Made by a program: the position numbers and the translations under genes
The notes under the pieces: model-generated
Told to the model about the DNA's origin: nothing
The model's input: only the letters and a program-made list of their open reading frames with translations
Database searches by the model: none
Shown here: positions 1 to 6,965 of the stretch, piece after piece
Layout of the letters: every line of letters begins with the position of its first letter
Position numbering within the stretch: position 1 is the stretch's first letter
Source: Acidimicrobiales bacterium
GTDB taxonomy: Bacteria; Actinomycetota; Acidimicrobiia; Acidimicrobiales; SZUA-35
Length of the DNA: 23,604 nucleotides
Reading direction: 5' to 3'
NCBI GenBank assembly: GCA_024641625.1
Contig: JAHECQ010000009.1
Coordinates: 1-23,604, forward strand

Positions 1-641
1 TCCGGATACTCGTCGAGCACCCCGGCCAACGTCCACTCGAGGGCGTCACCGTCGTTCACACCGGGACAGACGACGATCTGTCCATGGATCTCGATCCCAT
101 GATCGAGCAATGCCCGGAGCCACCGCAGGCTGGTTGCGCCTCGCCGATTCCGCAACATGTCGGCCCGGAGATCGGGATCGGTGCTGTGGATGCTCACGTA
201 CAGCGGCGACAATCCTTCGGTGACCACGCGCTCGAGGTCGGCCTCGGTGAAGCGAGTCAGCGTGGTGAAGTTGCCGTACAGGAAGGACAAGCGGAAGTCG
301 TCATCCTTGACCGACAGGCTCTTTCGCATCCCCGGCGGCAGCTGGTAGATGAAACAGAAGGCACAGTGGTTGTCGCACGTGCGCACCTGGTCGAACAACG
401 CCGACTCGATCTCGATGCCGAGCGGCTCACCGTCGGCCTTGTCGATCTCGAGGCTCAGTCCGAGACCACCCCGGTCGATGTCGAGCACGGGGTCAGACTC
501 GTCGATCAGGATCTGGTAGCGAATGATGTCACGCGGGGCCTCACCGTTGACCGCGGTGAGGAGATCGCCGACGGCCACTCCGGCCCGGGCAGCGGGAGAG
601 TGGGGCAACACGGCGATGACCCGGGGAGAAGACACGTTCAT
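1..641 (-). CDS. Radical SAM protein of the DUF512 family (5' part)
   Basis: This gene runs off the left edge; about 213 N-terminal residues are visible. Residues 1-40 look like a PDZ-type domain (SPAARAGVAVGDLLTAVNG). A Cys-x3-Cys-x2-Cys cluster follows (CDNHCAFC, near residue 90), the usual 4Fe-4S ligand pattern of radical SAM enzymes. Next come FCFIYQLPPGMRKSL and YVSIHSTDPDLR, typical of the PDZ/radical SAM/DUF512 family. The reaction of this family is not established. Translation can begin at ATG 641 or at GTG 635; the GTG lies 8 bases after a TACACT box (644-649) and would suit a leaderless transcript. The gene is divergent from ispH with only 34 bases between. The missing C terminus should hold the DUF512 domain. 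Family assignment is firm; function is unknown. Confidence 0.88.
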   Translation of the reverse strand, partial: MNVSSPRVIAVLPHSPAARAGVAVGDLLTAVNGEAPRDIIRYQILIDESDPVLDIDRGGLGLSLEIDKADGEPLGIEIESALFDQVRTCDNHCAFCFIYQLPPGMRKSLSVKDDDFRLSFLYGNFTTLTRFTEADLERVVTEGLSPLYVSIHSTDPDLRADMLRNRRGATSLRWLRALLDHGIEIHGQIVVCPGVNDGDALEWTLAGVLDEYP

Positions 642-662
642 CAAGTGTACGAGAACGGTGGG

Positions 663-668
663 TACCCT
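663..668 (+). promoter_or_regulatory. Candidate -10 box for a leaderless ispH transcript
   Basis: TACCCT fits TANNNT and ends exactly 7 bases before GTG 676. No Shine-Dalgarno sequence is visible between them. This spacing is typical of leaderless actinobacterial mRNAs, where transcription begins at the start codon. No convincing -35 box is seen. It supports the GTG start over the upstream ATG at 616, which would overlap the divergent gene. Confidence 0.45.
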
Positions 669-675
669 GGTCCCC

Positions 676-1719
676 GTGGCCGTTGATCAGGTGCTTTTGT
701 GTGCTCCGCGAGGATTCTGCGCCGGGGTCGAAATGGCCATCAAGGCCCTGTCGTGGATGGTGCGGGCCTTCGAACCACCCGTGTACTGCTACCACGAGAT
801 CGTCCACAACAAGCTGGTGGTCGAGCGATTCGTCGCCCAGGGTGTCATCTTCGTCAACGACATCGACGAGGTCCCGCCCGGCCGGCCGATCATGCTCTCG
901 GCCCACGGTTCGGCTCCCGAGGTCGTCGCGGCGGCGAAGCAGCGTGGCAGCTATGTCGTCGATGCCGTCTGCCCGTTGGTGACCAAGGTCCACCACGAGG
1001 TCAAGACCCGGGCCGACAAGGGATACCGCATCATCTACGTGGGTCACGAAGGGCACGAGGAGGCAGTCGGCACCATGGCCGTGGCCCCCGACGCCATCAG
1101 TCGGGTCGAAACCGTCGACGAGGTGATGGCACTCCCCGACTTCGACCGACCGACGGCATTGCTGGCCCAGACCACGCTCTCGCACCGCGACTGGTCCAAT
1201 GTTGCCCAGGCGGCCCGCGATCGCTTCCCCGATCTGTGGCAGCCCGGCCGATCGGACCTGTGTTTCGCCACCACGAACCGCCAATCGGCGCTGACGGCCA
1301 TTGCCTCACACTGCGATGCCGTGGTGGTCATCGGGTCGGCCAACAGCTCGAACACCAAGGCGCTGGCCAGCTTGGCCAGCGAGGCCGGTTGCGCCCGAGT
1401 GCTGCGAGTCGACGGACCCGACGAACTTCCCGACGATCTCGAAGGGGTGGTGGGGGTCACCGCCGGGGCCTCGGCCGCCGAGGATGTCGTCGCTGCGGTG
1501 CTCACGCACCTGGCTCCCCGCAACGGGGTCGACGAGATCCGCATCACCGACGAGGACGAATACTTCCCACCGCCACGGTCCCTTCGGGCGTTGATGACCG
1601 CAGTCGACCTGATCGCCACCCTCGGCCTCGGCGGACCGGTCACCGATCGGCCCGAACTCGACGATCGCCACATCGACGCATCCGCCGTCCTCGTCAAGCT
1701 GTCGCCCACCCGCCGGTAG
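676..1719 (+). CDS. ispH: 4-hydroxy-3-methylbut-2-enyl diphosphate reductase
   Basis: IspH catalyses the last step of the MEP isoprenoid pathway, reducing HMBPP to IPP and DMAPP with a 4Fe-4S cluster in the cytoplasm. The three cluster cysteines are visible: Cys15 in APRGFCAGV, Cys99 in DAVCPLVTKVH and Cys196 in DLCFATTNRQ. Other family motifs are EIVHNKLVV, SAHGSAPE, GHEGHEE, QTTLS and IGSANSSNT. I start it at GTG 676 because family homology begins there and a TANNNT box sits 7 bases upstream; an in-frame ATG at 616 would add residues unlike the family. The protein is 347 residues, longer than the 316 of E. coli, because about 45 residues follow the usual EDEYFPPPRSLR end. It converges with plsC, with 9 bases between stop codons. 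Confidence 0.96.
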   Translation: MAVDQVLLCAPRGFCAGVEMAIKALSWMVRAFEPPVYCYHEIVHNKLVVERFVAQGVIFVNDIDEVPPGRPIMLSAHGSAPEVVAAAKQRGSYVVDAVCPLVTKVHHEVKTRADKGYRIIYVGHEGHEEAVGTMAVAPDAISRVETVDEVMALPDFDRPTALLAQTTLSHRDWSNVAQAARDRFPDLWQPGRSDLCFATTNRQSALTAIASHCDAVVVIGSANSSNTKALASLASEAGCARVLRVDGPDELPDDLEGVVGVTAGASAAEDVVAAVLTHLAPRNGVDEIRITDEDEYFPPPRSLRALMTAVDLIATLGLGGPVTDRPELDDRHIDASAVLVKLSPTRR

Positions 1720-1728
1720 AGCCGACCC

Positions 1729-2403
1729 TCAGAGGCCGGCGCCGATCTGAGCTTCGTCGAACAGTTCCTGCAGACGATCTCGAAGCGACGCAGTCATGGC
1801 TCGCACCTGGCTGCGTTTCGCTCGACCGCCATCGGGACCGATGGGAGGCATGATCGGCTCGCCGATGACCAGGACGATCTTGCCCGGCCGAACGAATCGC
1901 CCCCCGATGGGCATCGCCCGTTCGGCGCCGCCGATACCCACGGGGACGATCGGAGCCCCCGTGCGACAGGCAATGAACGCCGCCCCTTCCTTCAGCTCGC
2001 CGACCAGCGGCCCGCTGCCTCGGGTGGACTCGGCGAACACGACCAGGGGTTCCCCACCAACCAGCACCAGCTCGGACACCCGCAGTGCCTCACGATCGGC
2101 CATCGCCCGTTCGACGGGGAAGCCACCCACGGCACGCAGGAACCACCCCAGGATCGGGATGGTGAAGTATTTCTCTGCACCCATGTACCGGAGCATTCGA
2201 GGCGAGACGGCACACACCAATGGAGTGTCGAGTATCGATCGGTGAGCTCCCGGCGCCAGGACGAACCCACCTTCGCGGGGGACGTGCTCGGCACCCCGGA
2301 CCTCGATCCGGAACCACAGGCGCATCCATCCGTGAACGATGGTTCGGGCGACGGCATAGAACCGGCGCGACCCTGCACCGACCGCCGCGGTCGATTCGTT
2401 CAT
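1729..2403 (-). CDS. plsC: 1-acyl-sn-glycerol-3-phosphate acyltransferase (PlsC family)
   Basis: A 224-residue membrane-associated acyltransferase of the PlsC/LPLAT family. Such enzymes usually acylate lysophosphatidic acid to phosphatidic acid. The catalytic H-x4-D motif is present (His54 and Asp59 in GAHRSILDTP). The substrate motif, usually FPEGTR, reads FAESTR, so the conserved Pro and Gly are both changed. The PIVPVGIGGAERAMP block typical of actinobacterial members is intact. ATG 2403 overlaps the cmk stop by 4 bases (ATGA), which fixes the start; a longer open frame upstream only shadows cmk. It is the last gene of the scpA-to-plsC run. Family is clear; the acyl acceptor is inferred, and the altered motif leaves room for another lysophospholipid substrate. 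Confidence 0.9.
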   Translation of the reverse strand: MNESTAAVGAGSRRFYAVARTIVHGWMRLWFRIEVRGAEHVPREGGFVLAPGAHRSILDTPLVCAVSPRMLRYMGAEKYFTIPILGWFLRAVGGFPVERAMADREALRVSELVLVGGEPLVVFAESTRGSGPLVGELKEGAAFIACRTGAPIVPVGIGGAERAMPIGGRFVRPGKIVLVIGEPIMPPIGPDGGRAKRSQVRAMTASLRDRLQELFDEAQIGAGL

Positions 2404-3065
2404 GCGTTCGCAGATCCGTCGAGCTCGGCGACGAGGAGGGCGACGACCTCGTCGATCGTGAGATGGCTGGTGTCGACCTCGACGGCGCCATCGGCCCGCC
2501 GGAGCGGATCGTGTTGGCGGCCGGCGTCGAGTGCATCCCGGCGGGCGAGATCGGCGGCCACTGCATCGTAGGAGAGGTCGGTCACCTCCTGAGCTCGCCG
2601 GGCGGCCCGAACCTCGGGCGAAGCCGAGAGGTAGATCTTGAGGGTGGCATCGGGGAACACGACCGTTCCGATGTCGCGACCTTCGAGGACCCCTCCACCG
2701 CGTCGGCGGGTCCATTCGCGTTGACGTGAAACGAGCTCTCGGCGCACCTCGACGTTGGCGGCCACGGTCGACACGGCTCGGGTGACCTCCGGTCCTCGAA
2801 TCTGGGTGGTCGCATCGACACCGTCGACGATCACGGTGCCATCGGCCGCCATCGTGAGTTCCATCGATCGAGCAATGTCGGCCACCAGGGCGTCGTCGGT
2901 CGGTTCGACGCCGCGACTCAGCACTGCGAACGTGACCGCCCGATACATCGCCCCGGTGTCGAGGTACTCGACCTCCAGTGCCTGGGCCAACCGTCGGGCG
3001 ACCGTCGATTTCCCGGACCCCGCCGGACCATCGATCGCCACCACCAGGAGTTGGGAACCATCCAC
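2400..3065 (-). CDS. cmk: Cytidylate kinase
   Basis: Cmk phosphorylates CMP and dCMP with ATP in the cytoplasm. The P-loop lies at residues 13-21 (GPAGSGKST). YLDTGAMYRAVT follows, the NMP-binding signature of this family, and GRDIGTVVFPDA is also typical. The length of 221 residues is normal. Translation starts at GTG 3065; an ATG at 3061 is out of frame. No clear ribosome binding site is seen, and 37 bases separate it from the tyrA stop. Its last codons overlap the plsC start. In many actinobacteria cmk lies beside scpB and the rluB-like gene, as here. There is nothing unusual in the protein. Confidence 0.96.
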   Translation of the reverse strand: MDGSQLLVVAIDGPAGSGKSTVARRLAQALEVEYLDTGAMYRAVTFAVLSRGVEPTDDALVADIARSMELTMAADGTVIVDGVDATTQIRGPEVTRAVSTVAANVEVRRELVSRQREWTRRRGGGVLEGRDIGTVVFPDATLKIYLSASPEVRAARRAQEVTDLSYDAVAADLARRDALDAGRQHDPLRRADGAVEVDTSHLTIDEVVALLVAELDGSANA

Positions 3066-3102
3066 GTCGTCAAGCTATCCGGTCAATCGGGTGGGCGCAG
3101 GC

Positions 3103-4164
3103 TCAATCCAGTTGGCGCAGGGTCGGGTGGTACCCGCGGGCCATCAGCCCCCCGACCAATCGTTCGCCGAGTGCAGCATCGACCATCAGGAGCATCACCC
3201 CACGCGGCCCTTCGGAGGAATGACCGATCTCGAGATCGAGGATGTTCACGTCGAGTTCGGTGGCCAGGGTGGCGATGGCGGCAATCTCGCCCGGCCGATC
3301 CGGTATCGGCACGGCAACTTCGGCCACCCGCTCGACCACGCCGTAGCCGGTCGGGAGGTTGATCCGCGCCGTGCGCGCCTTGTTGAGCAAATCGAGGAGG
3401 CCGGCGCGATCCTGATTGGCCACCTTGTCGCGTACATCCTCGAGTCCGGCGATCAGCCGCTCGAGTCCATCGACGATGGCGGCTCGGTTGGCGATGCAGA
3501 TGTCGGGCCAGATCGAGGCGCGTCCCGACGAGATGCGGGTCATGTCCCGGAAGCCCCCGGCCGCCAACCGCAGCAGCGCGCGGTGTTCGACCGACGTGTC
3601 GGCGGCGAGACACATGAGCGATGCCGCGGTGAGGTGGGGTACGTGGGAGACCTGGGCGACCAGGTTGTCGTGCACCTCCGGAGCGAGGGCGATGACCTCG
3701 CAGCCGAAGTGCCGCACGATCGAGGCCACCGTGGCGAAGGTCGACTCGTCGGTCTCGGCCACCGGGGTGAGCACCCACATGGCCCCGCCGAACAGGTCGG
3801 GGTCGGAGCCGATGATCCCGTCCTGTTCCGAGCCGGCCATCGGGTGTCCACCGACGAATCGAGGATGCCTGATCTGCCGACAGATCTCGGCCTTGGTCGA
3901 GCCGACGTCGGTGACGATGCCCTGCGTCGTCTCGAGCGCATGACGCGCGAGCTCGGGAATGGAACCGACCGGCGCGGCGAGGAAGGTGATCTCGGCGTCG
4001 GGGTCGGGACCCACGCGATCTGCGGCTCCCAGGTCGACGGCCTGTTGGGCCACGGCCGGATCGAGATCCATCACCGACACGTGCCAACCGTGTTTGCGCA
4101 ACGCCATCCCGACCGACCCTCCGATCAGTCCCGTTCCGATGACCGCCGCGCGACGTTGGGTCAT
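3103..4164 (-). CDS. tyrA: Prephenate dehydrogenase with C-terminal ACT domain
   Basis: TyrA oxidatively decarboxylates prephenate to 4-hydroxyphenylpyruvate, the precursor of tyrosine. The N-terminal Rossmann motif is VIGTGLIGGSVG (residues 8-19). The catalytic region has GGHPMAGSE (His107) and HDNLVAQVSHVPH. The region from about residue 285 on (VPIPDRPGEIAAIA, then VNILDLEI) is an ACT domain, which in other TyrA proteins binds tyrosine for feedback control; that regulation is inferred. ATG 4164 overlaps the aroH stop by 4 bases, so the chorismate mutase just upstream is translationally coupled and makes the substrate of this enzyme. The length of 353 residues is normal for the ACT-bearing form. 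Confidence 0.95.
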   Translation of the reverse strand: MTQRRAAVIGTGLIGGSVGMALRKHGWHVSVMDLDPAVAQQAVDLGAADRVGPDPDAEITFLAAPVGSIPELARHALETTQGIVTDVGSTKAEICRQIRHPRFVGGHPMAGSEQDGIIGSDPDLFGGAMWVLTPVAETDESTFATVASIVRHFGCEVIALAPEVHDNLVAQVSHVPHLTAASLMCLAADTSVEHRALLRLAAGGFRDMTRISSGRASIWPDICIANRAAIVDGLERLIAGLEDVRDKVANQDRAGLLDLLNKARTARINLPTGYGVVERVAEVAVPIPDRPGEIAAIATLATELDVNILDLEIGHSSEGPRGVMLLMVDAALGERLVGGLMARGYHPTLRQLD

Positions 4165-4544
4165 GGCAGGTCTCCGTCACCTGGTTCGGCCAGCTCTGGA
4201 CGCAACACGGTGGCGCCCCGGAGGAAGACATGGCGCAGCTCGGATCGCGGACGGTCCACCTCGACGTGGGCCAGCAGCCTGACGCACCTTCGAAGCGACC
4301 CTTGCACGTGCTGCTCCTGGGCACAGAGCAGGGGCACCTCGGTGAGACCGAAGGCCCGGGCACCGATGCCCGGCGCCGCCGCCGTGACGTCGCCGGTGGT
4401 GGTGAAGAACACGCTGATCACGTCGTCATGGGAGAGGTGGTTGCGCTCGTAGAGGAGTTCGAGCATCTGGACGGTGCGCTTCGTGATCTCCTCGGCGGTA
4501 TCGGAATCGATCGTTGTGGCACCACGAAGGGCGAGAACACGCAT
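4161..4544 (-). CDS. aroH: Chorismate mutase, AroH class
   Basis: A monofunctional chorismate mutase of the Bacillus subtilis AroH fold (trimeric alpha/beta barrel), converting chorismate to prephenate. At 127 residues it equals the B. subtilis enzyme in length, and most active-site positions align: Arg7 in RGATT, Arg63, Cys74, Glu77, Arg89 in RRCVRL and Arg115 in VLRPEL. The position of B. subtilis Tyr108 is Phe107 here (HVFLRG in place of HVYLEK). ATG 4544 is chosen because homology begins there and the longer open frame upstream only shadows rluB. It starts 11 bases after the rluB stop and overlaps tyrA by 4 bases, forming an aroH-tyrA pair for tyrosine synthesis. Confidence 0.94.
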   Translation of the reverse strand: MRVLALRGATTIDSDTAEEITKRTVQMLELLYERNHLSHDDVISVFFTTTGDVTAAAPGIGARAFGLTEVPLLCAQEQHVQGSLRRCVRLLAHVEVDRPRSELRHVFLRGATVLRPELAEPGDGDLP

Positions 4545-4555
4545 GAGCGGGAAGG

Positions 4556-5287
4556 TTACCGGGCTACCGGATTGACAGCCCGTTGCAGCGCCAACAGCTC
4601 CTTCGCGTCGAGCAACCGGTATTCGCCCGGCTTCAGGCGGGTGTCGGTGATGGGGCCGATCCTCGTTCGGACCAACCGCTCGACCGGGTGACCCACGGCC
4701 TCGCACATGCGGCGCACCTGACGGTTGCGACCCTCGTGGATCACGAGCCGGATCAACCCGGACGAGACCGAGGTGGCCTGGGCCGGAGCGGTCGGACCGT
4801 CCTCGAGCGCCACGCCCTCACGCAGTTGTCGCAGGACCTGACGACTCGGCGTGCCCTTGACCTGCGCCAGGTATTCCTTTTCGACACCGAAGCTCGGATG
4901 GGTGAGTCGGTGGGCCATCGTTCCGTCGTTCGTCAGCAACAGGAGGCCCTCGGTGTCGTAGTCGAGGCGTCCGACCGGGAACACTCGCGGCTCGGCCGGG
5001 ACCAGGTCGATCACGATGGGGCGACCTTCGGGATCGTCGGCAGTGGTGACCACTCCCCTGGGCTTGTTCAGCAGGTAGGTGATGGTGTCGGGCAACACCG
5101 AGATGGCTGCGCCGTCCACCTCGATCAGATCGGTGGCGGCATCGACCCGAGCGCCCGGGATGGCCGTGGACCCGTTCACCTTCACCCGCCCTTCGCTGAT
5201 CAGATCGTCACAGACCCGGCGCGAACCCAGGCCGACGCGGGCAAGGACCCGCTGCAATCGCTCGCCGGTCTCGCGTTCGACGGTCAC
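4556..5287 (-). CDS. rluB: rRNA pseudouridine synthase, RsuA/RluB family
   Basis: This enzyme isomerises a uridine in ribosomal RNA to pseudouridine. An S4 RNA-binding domain occupies about residues 8-60 (ERLQRVLARVGLGSRR, then SEGRVKVNG). The catalytic domain follows, with LLNKPRGVVTT and GRLDYDTEGLLLLTNDG; Asp109 is the expected nucleophile. The LVIHEGRNRQVRRMCEAVGHPV block near the C terminus is typical of RsuA/RluB. The exact target (23S position 2605 for RluB) is inferred from family and cannot be proved here. Its GTG start at 5287 overlaps the scpB stop by 4 bases. The scpA-scpB-pseudouridine synthase order is common in actinobacteria and firmicutes. Confidence 0.93.
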   Translation of the reverse strand: MTVERETGERLQRVLARVGLGSRRVCDDLISEGRVKVNGSTAIPGARVDAATDLIEVDGAAISVLPDTITYLLNKPRGVVTTADDPEGRPIVIDLVPAEPRVFPVGRLDYDTEGLLLLTNDGTMAHRLTHPSFGVEKEYLAQVKGTPSRQVLRQLREGVALEDGPTAPAQATSVSSGLIRLVIHEGRNRQVRRMCEAVGHPVERLVRTRIGPITDTRLKPGEYRLLDAKELLALQRAVNPVAR

Positions 5288-6000
5288 TCGCCGAGGTCGC
5301 CGAGCCCGTCGACGACCGGCTCCGCTTCAGGGGCACCTCCCTGGCCCGCGGGCTGATCGGCGTCCTCGACGTCACCGGAGCGCAATGTCTGCTCCAGTGC
5401 CTCGACCACCGCCGCGGAGGGTACGAACTCCCCGAGCGGGGGAAGGTGGTCGATCGAGGCGAGGCCCAACCGCTCGAGGAACTCGGTGGTGGTACCGAAC
5501 AAGGTTGCCTGGCCGGGGCCGAGGTCGTGGCCGACCTCGGCCACATAGCCCCGCTGGAGCAGGGTCCGCAACACACCATCGACATTGACCCCACGAATGG
5601 CCGACATCTGGGCTCGAGAGATCGGTTGTTTGTAGGCGACGATCGCCAGGGTCTCCAGGGCTGCGCTGCTGAGTCGGGCTGTCTGGCCGTCGAGCACGTA
5701 CCGCTCGACGTACGCCGCGGTGTCGGCGTGGGTCTGGTAGCGCCAACCGCCGGCGATCTCCACCAGCTCGAAGCCCCGGCGCTGTTCGACGTAGCCGGCG
5801 GCCAGCTCGACACACAGCGAATGCACTGCGGCAGCGGGCAGCTCGAGGAGTTGGGCCAGGACGTTCTCCCCGACCGGATCGGTGGCCACCAGCACGATGG
5901 CCTCGATGGCCCGCGCCGCCTCGAGTAGCACGTTGTCGCGGCCGGAATCGTCGAGGTAGGGGGAGACGGGGTCGCTGAGCGCAGCAGTGGGTTCGTTCAC
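5284..6000 (-). CDS. scpB: Segregation and condensation protein B
   Basis: ScpB is the winged-helix (kite) subunit of the SMC-ScpAB condensin, which organises and segregates the chromosome. The family core ALETLAIVAYKQPISRAQMSAIRG is present near residues 113-136, followed by LLQRGYVAEVGHDLGPGQATLFGTT. The protein is 238 residues, with a low-complexity acidic tail after about residue 205 (Gly, Glu, Asp and Pro rich). Translation starts at GTG 6000, 3 bases after the scpA stop, so coupling with its partner is expected. It overlaps rluB by 4 bases. Assignment is firm on motif and neighbour. Confidence 0.95.
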   Translation of the reverse strand: MNEPTAALSDPVSPYLDDSGRDNVLLEAARAIEAIVLVATDPVGENVLAQLLELPAAAVHSLCVELAAGYVEQRRGFELVEIAGGWRYQTHADTAAYVERYVLDGQTARLSSAALETLAIVAYKQPISRAQMSAIRGVNVDGVLRTLLQRGYVAEVGHDLGPGQATLFGTTTEFLERLGLASIDHLPPLGEFVPSAAVVEALEQTLRSGDVEDADQPAGQGGAPEAEPVVDGLGDLGE

Positions 6001-6003
6001 GAA

Positions 6004-6882
6004 TCAGCCCTCGTAGGAGTCGACACCGGCGAACACGCTCTGGCGGACTGCAGCGGCCGCCATGGCCGATTCGTCGACGAGCGACACGATTGGTGCGTTG
6101 GGTTCGACAAGGAGGTCGGCATCGGTTTGCGCGGTGAGAGTGGCGGCGGGACCGAGCCCGGTCCAGTCGATCCTGAGATCGCCGAAGATCTGTTGCTGCT
6201 CGATCTCGACCATGCCCTGCTTGAACAGCTCCAACACCGCGAGGAAGCGTACGACCACCTCGATTCGATCGGTGATTCCGTCGATGATCTGACGGAACGT
6301 CATCGGGCCCGACGAGGGGAGCCGGTCGAGCAGTTCGCTGATGGCATCGTTGACACTGGCAGTCACGATGGTGACGTGGCCGAGCGACACCTGCGGGGCC
6401 GGCTTGTCCCTGGCCACCCGCAGGAAGGCTCGCCGCAGATCTTCGGGCTTGACGCCCGACAGCAGATCGGGTGACAGGTCCAGGAAGCGATCCTCGAGCC
6501 CCACCCGGCGGGCGGTACTGCGCGAGGCGTGCACGGCCAAGCGGTCGATGGCCTTGGCTGCGTCCTTGAACGTCTTGCATTCGAGCAGCCGGCTGAGCAG
6601 GAGATCGCGCTCCTCCCAGAGTCCGAGTTCCTCATCGAGGTCGATGGCGGCGTCGACCGGCAGCAGGCGCCGACACTTCAACTCCACCAGGGTGGCTGCG
6701 ATCAGCAGGAATTCGGTGGCTACCTCGAGGTCACAAAGATCCATTCGCTCGATCTCGGCCAGGTACGCGTCGACGATCTCGGCCAGCGAGATCTCGTAGA
6801 GGTCGACCTCGTCCTTGAGGATGAGGTGCAGCAGAAGATCGAACGGCCCACTGAAGATGTCGGTCTGCACGTCGAATGCCAT
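6004..6882 (-). CDS. scpA: Segregation and condensation protein A
   Basis: ScpA is the kleisin subunit that bridges SMC heads and binds ScpB. The N-terminal signature FSGPFDLLLHLILKDEVDLYEI begins near residue 9, followed by FLLIAATLVELKCRRLLP; the C-terminal winged helix is around residues 210-260 (VVRFLAVLELFKQGMVEIEQ). I choose ATG 6882 (292 residues) rather than the longer frame starting at 6924: homology starts at AFDVQTDIFSGP, and a TAGAGT box lies exactly 7 bases upstream, fitting a leaderless start. No Shine-Dalgarno sequence is at normal spacing. It is the first gene of the seven-gene run down to plsC and diverges from trpS. Confidence 0.95.
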   Translation of the reverse strand: MAFDVQTDIFSGPFDLLLHLILKDEVDLYEISLAEIVDAYLAEIERMDLCDLEVATEFLLIAATLVELKCRRLLPVDAAIDLDEELGLWEERDLLLSRLLECKTFKDAAKAIDRLAVHASRSTARRVGLEDRFLDLSPDLLSGVKPEDLRRAFLRVARDKPAPQVSLGHVTIVTASVNDAISELLDRLPSSGPMTFRQIIDGITDRIEVVVRFLAVLELFKQGMVEIEQQQIFGDLRIDWTGLGPAATLTAQTDADLLVEPNAPIVSLVDESAMAAAAVRQSVFAGVDSYEG

Positions 6883-6889
6883 CGATGTA

Positions 6890-6895
6890 ACTCTA
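6890..6895 (-). promoter_or_regulatory. Candidate -10 box for a leaderless scpA operon transcript
   Basis: On the minus strand this reads TAGAGT, and 7 bases separate it from ATG 6882. The only GGAG is 13 bases from the ATG, too far for a normal ribosome binding site. No -35 box is clear. It would drive the scpA-to-plsC operon. Confidence 0.42.
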
Positions 6896-6952
6896 CTCCG
6901 CCGCGTCGGCTGGGGATGCGTCAATTCCGGATGCTCGCTCCGCCCGGCCCCC

Positions 6953-6958
6953 TAACCT
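6953..6958 (+). promoter_or_regulatory. Candidate -10 box for a leaderless trpS transcript
   Basis: TAACCT fits TANNNT and ends 7 bases before ATG 6966. The bases between (TACGACC) hold no ribosome binding site. The geometry equals that of the divergent scpA promoter 58 bases away and of ispH. No -35 box is evident. Confidence 0.45.
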
Positions 6959-6965
6959 TACGACC

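Noticed and set aside
1711..1741. CGCCGG/CCGGCG inverted repeat between ispH and plsC
   Set aside because: The stem is 6 bp with a 19-base loop and lies inside the coding ends of both genes; too weak to call a terminator.
2755..4452. Plus-strand frame of 565 codons across tyrA and cmk
   Set aside because: It lies opposite two well-identified enzymes, has compositionally odd sequence and no family motifs.
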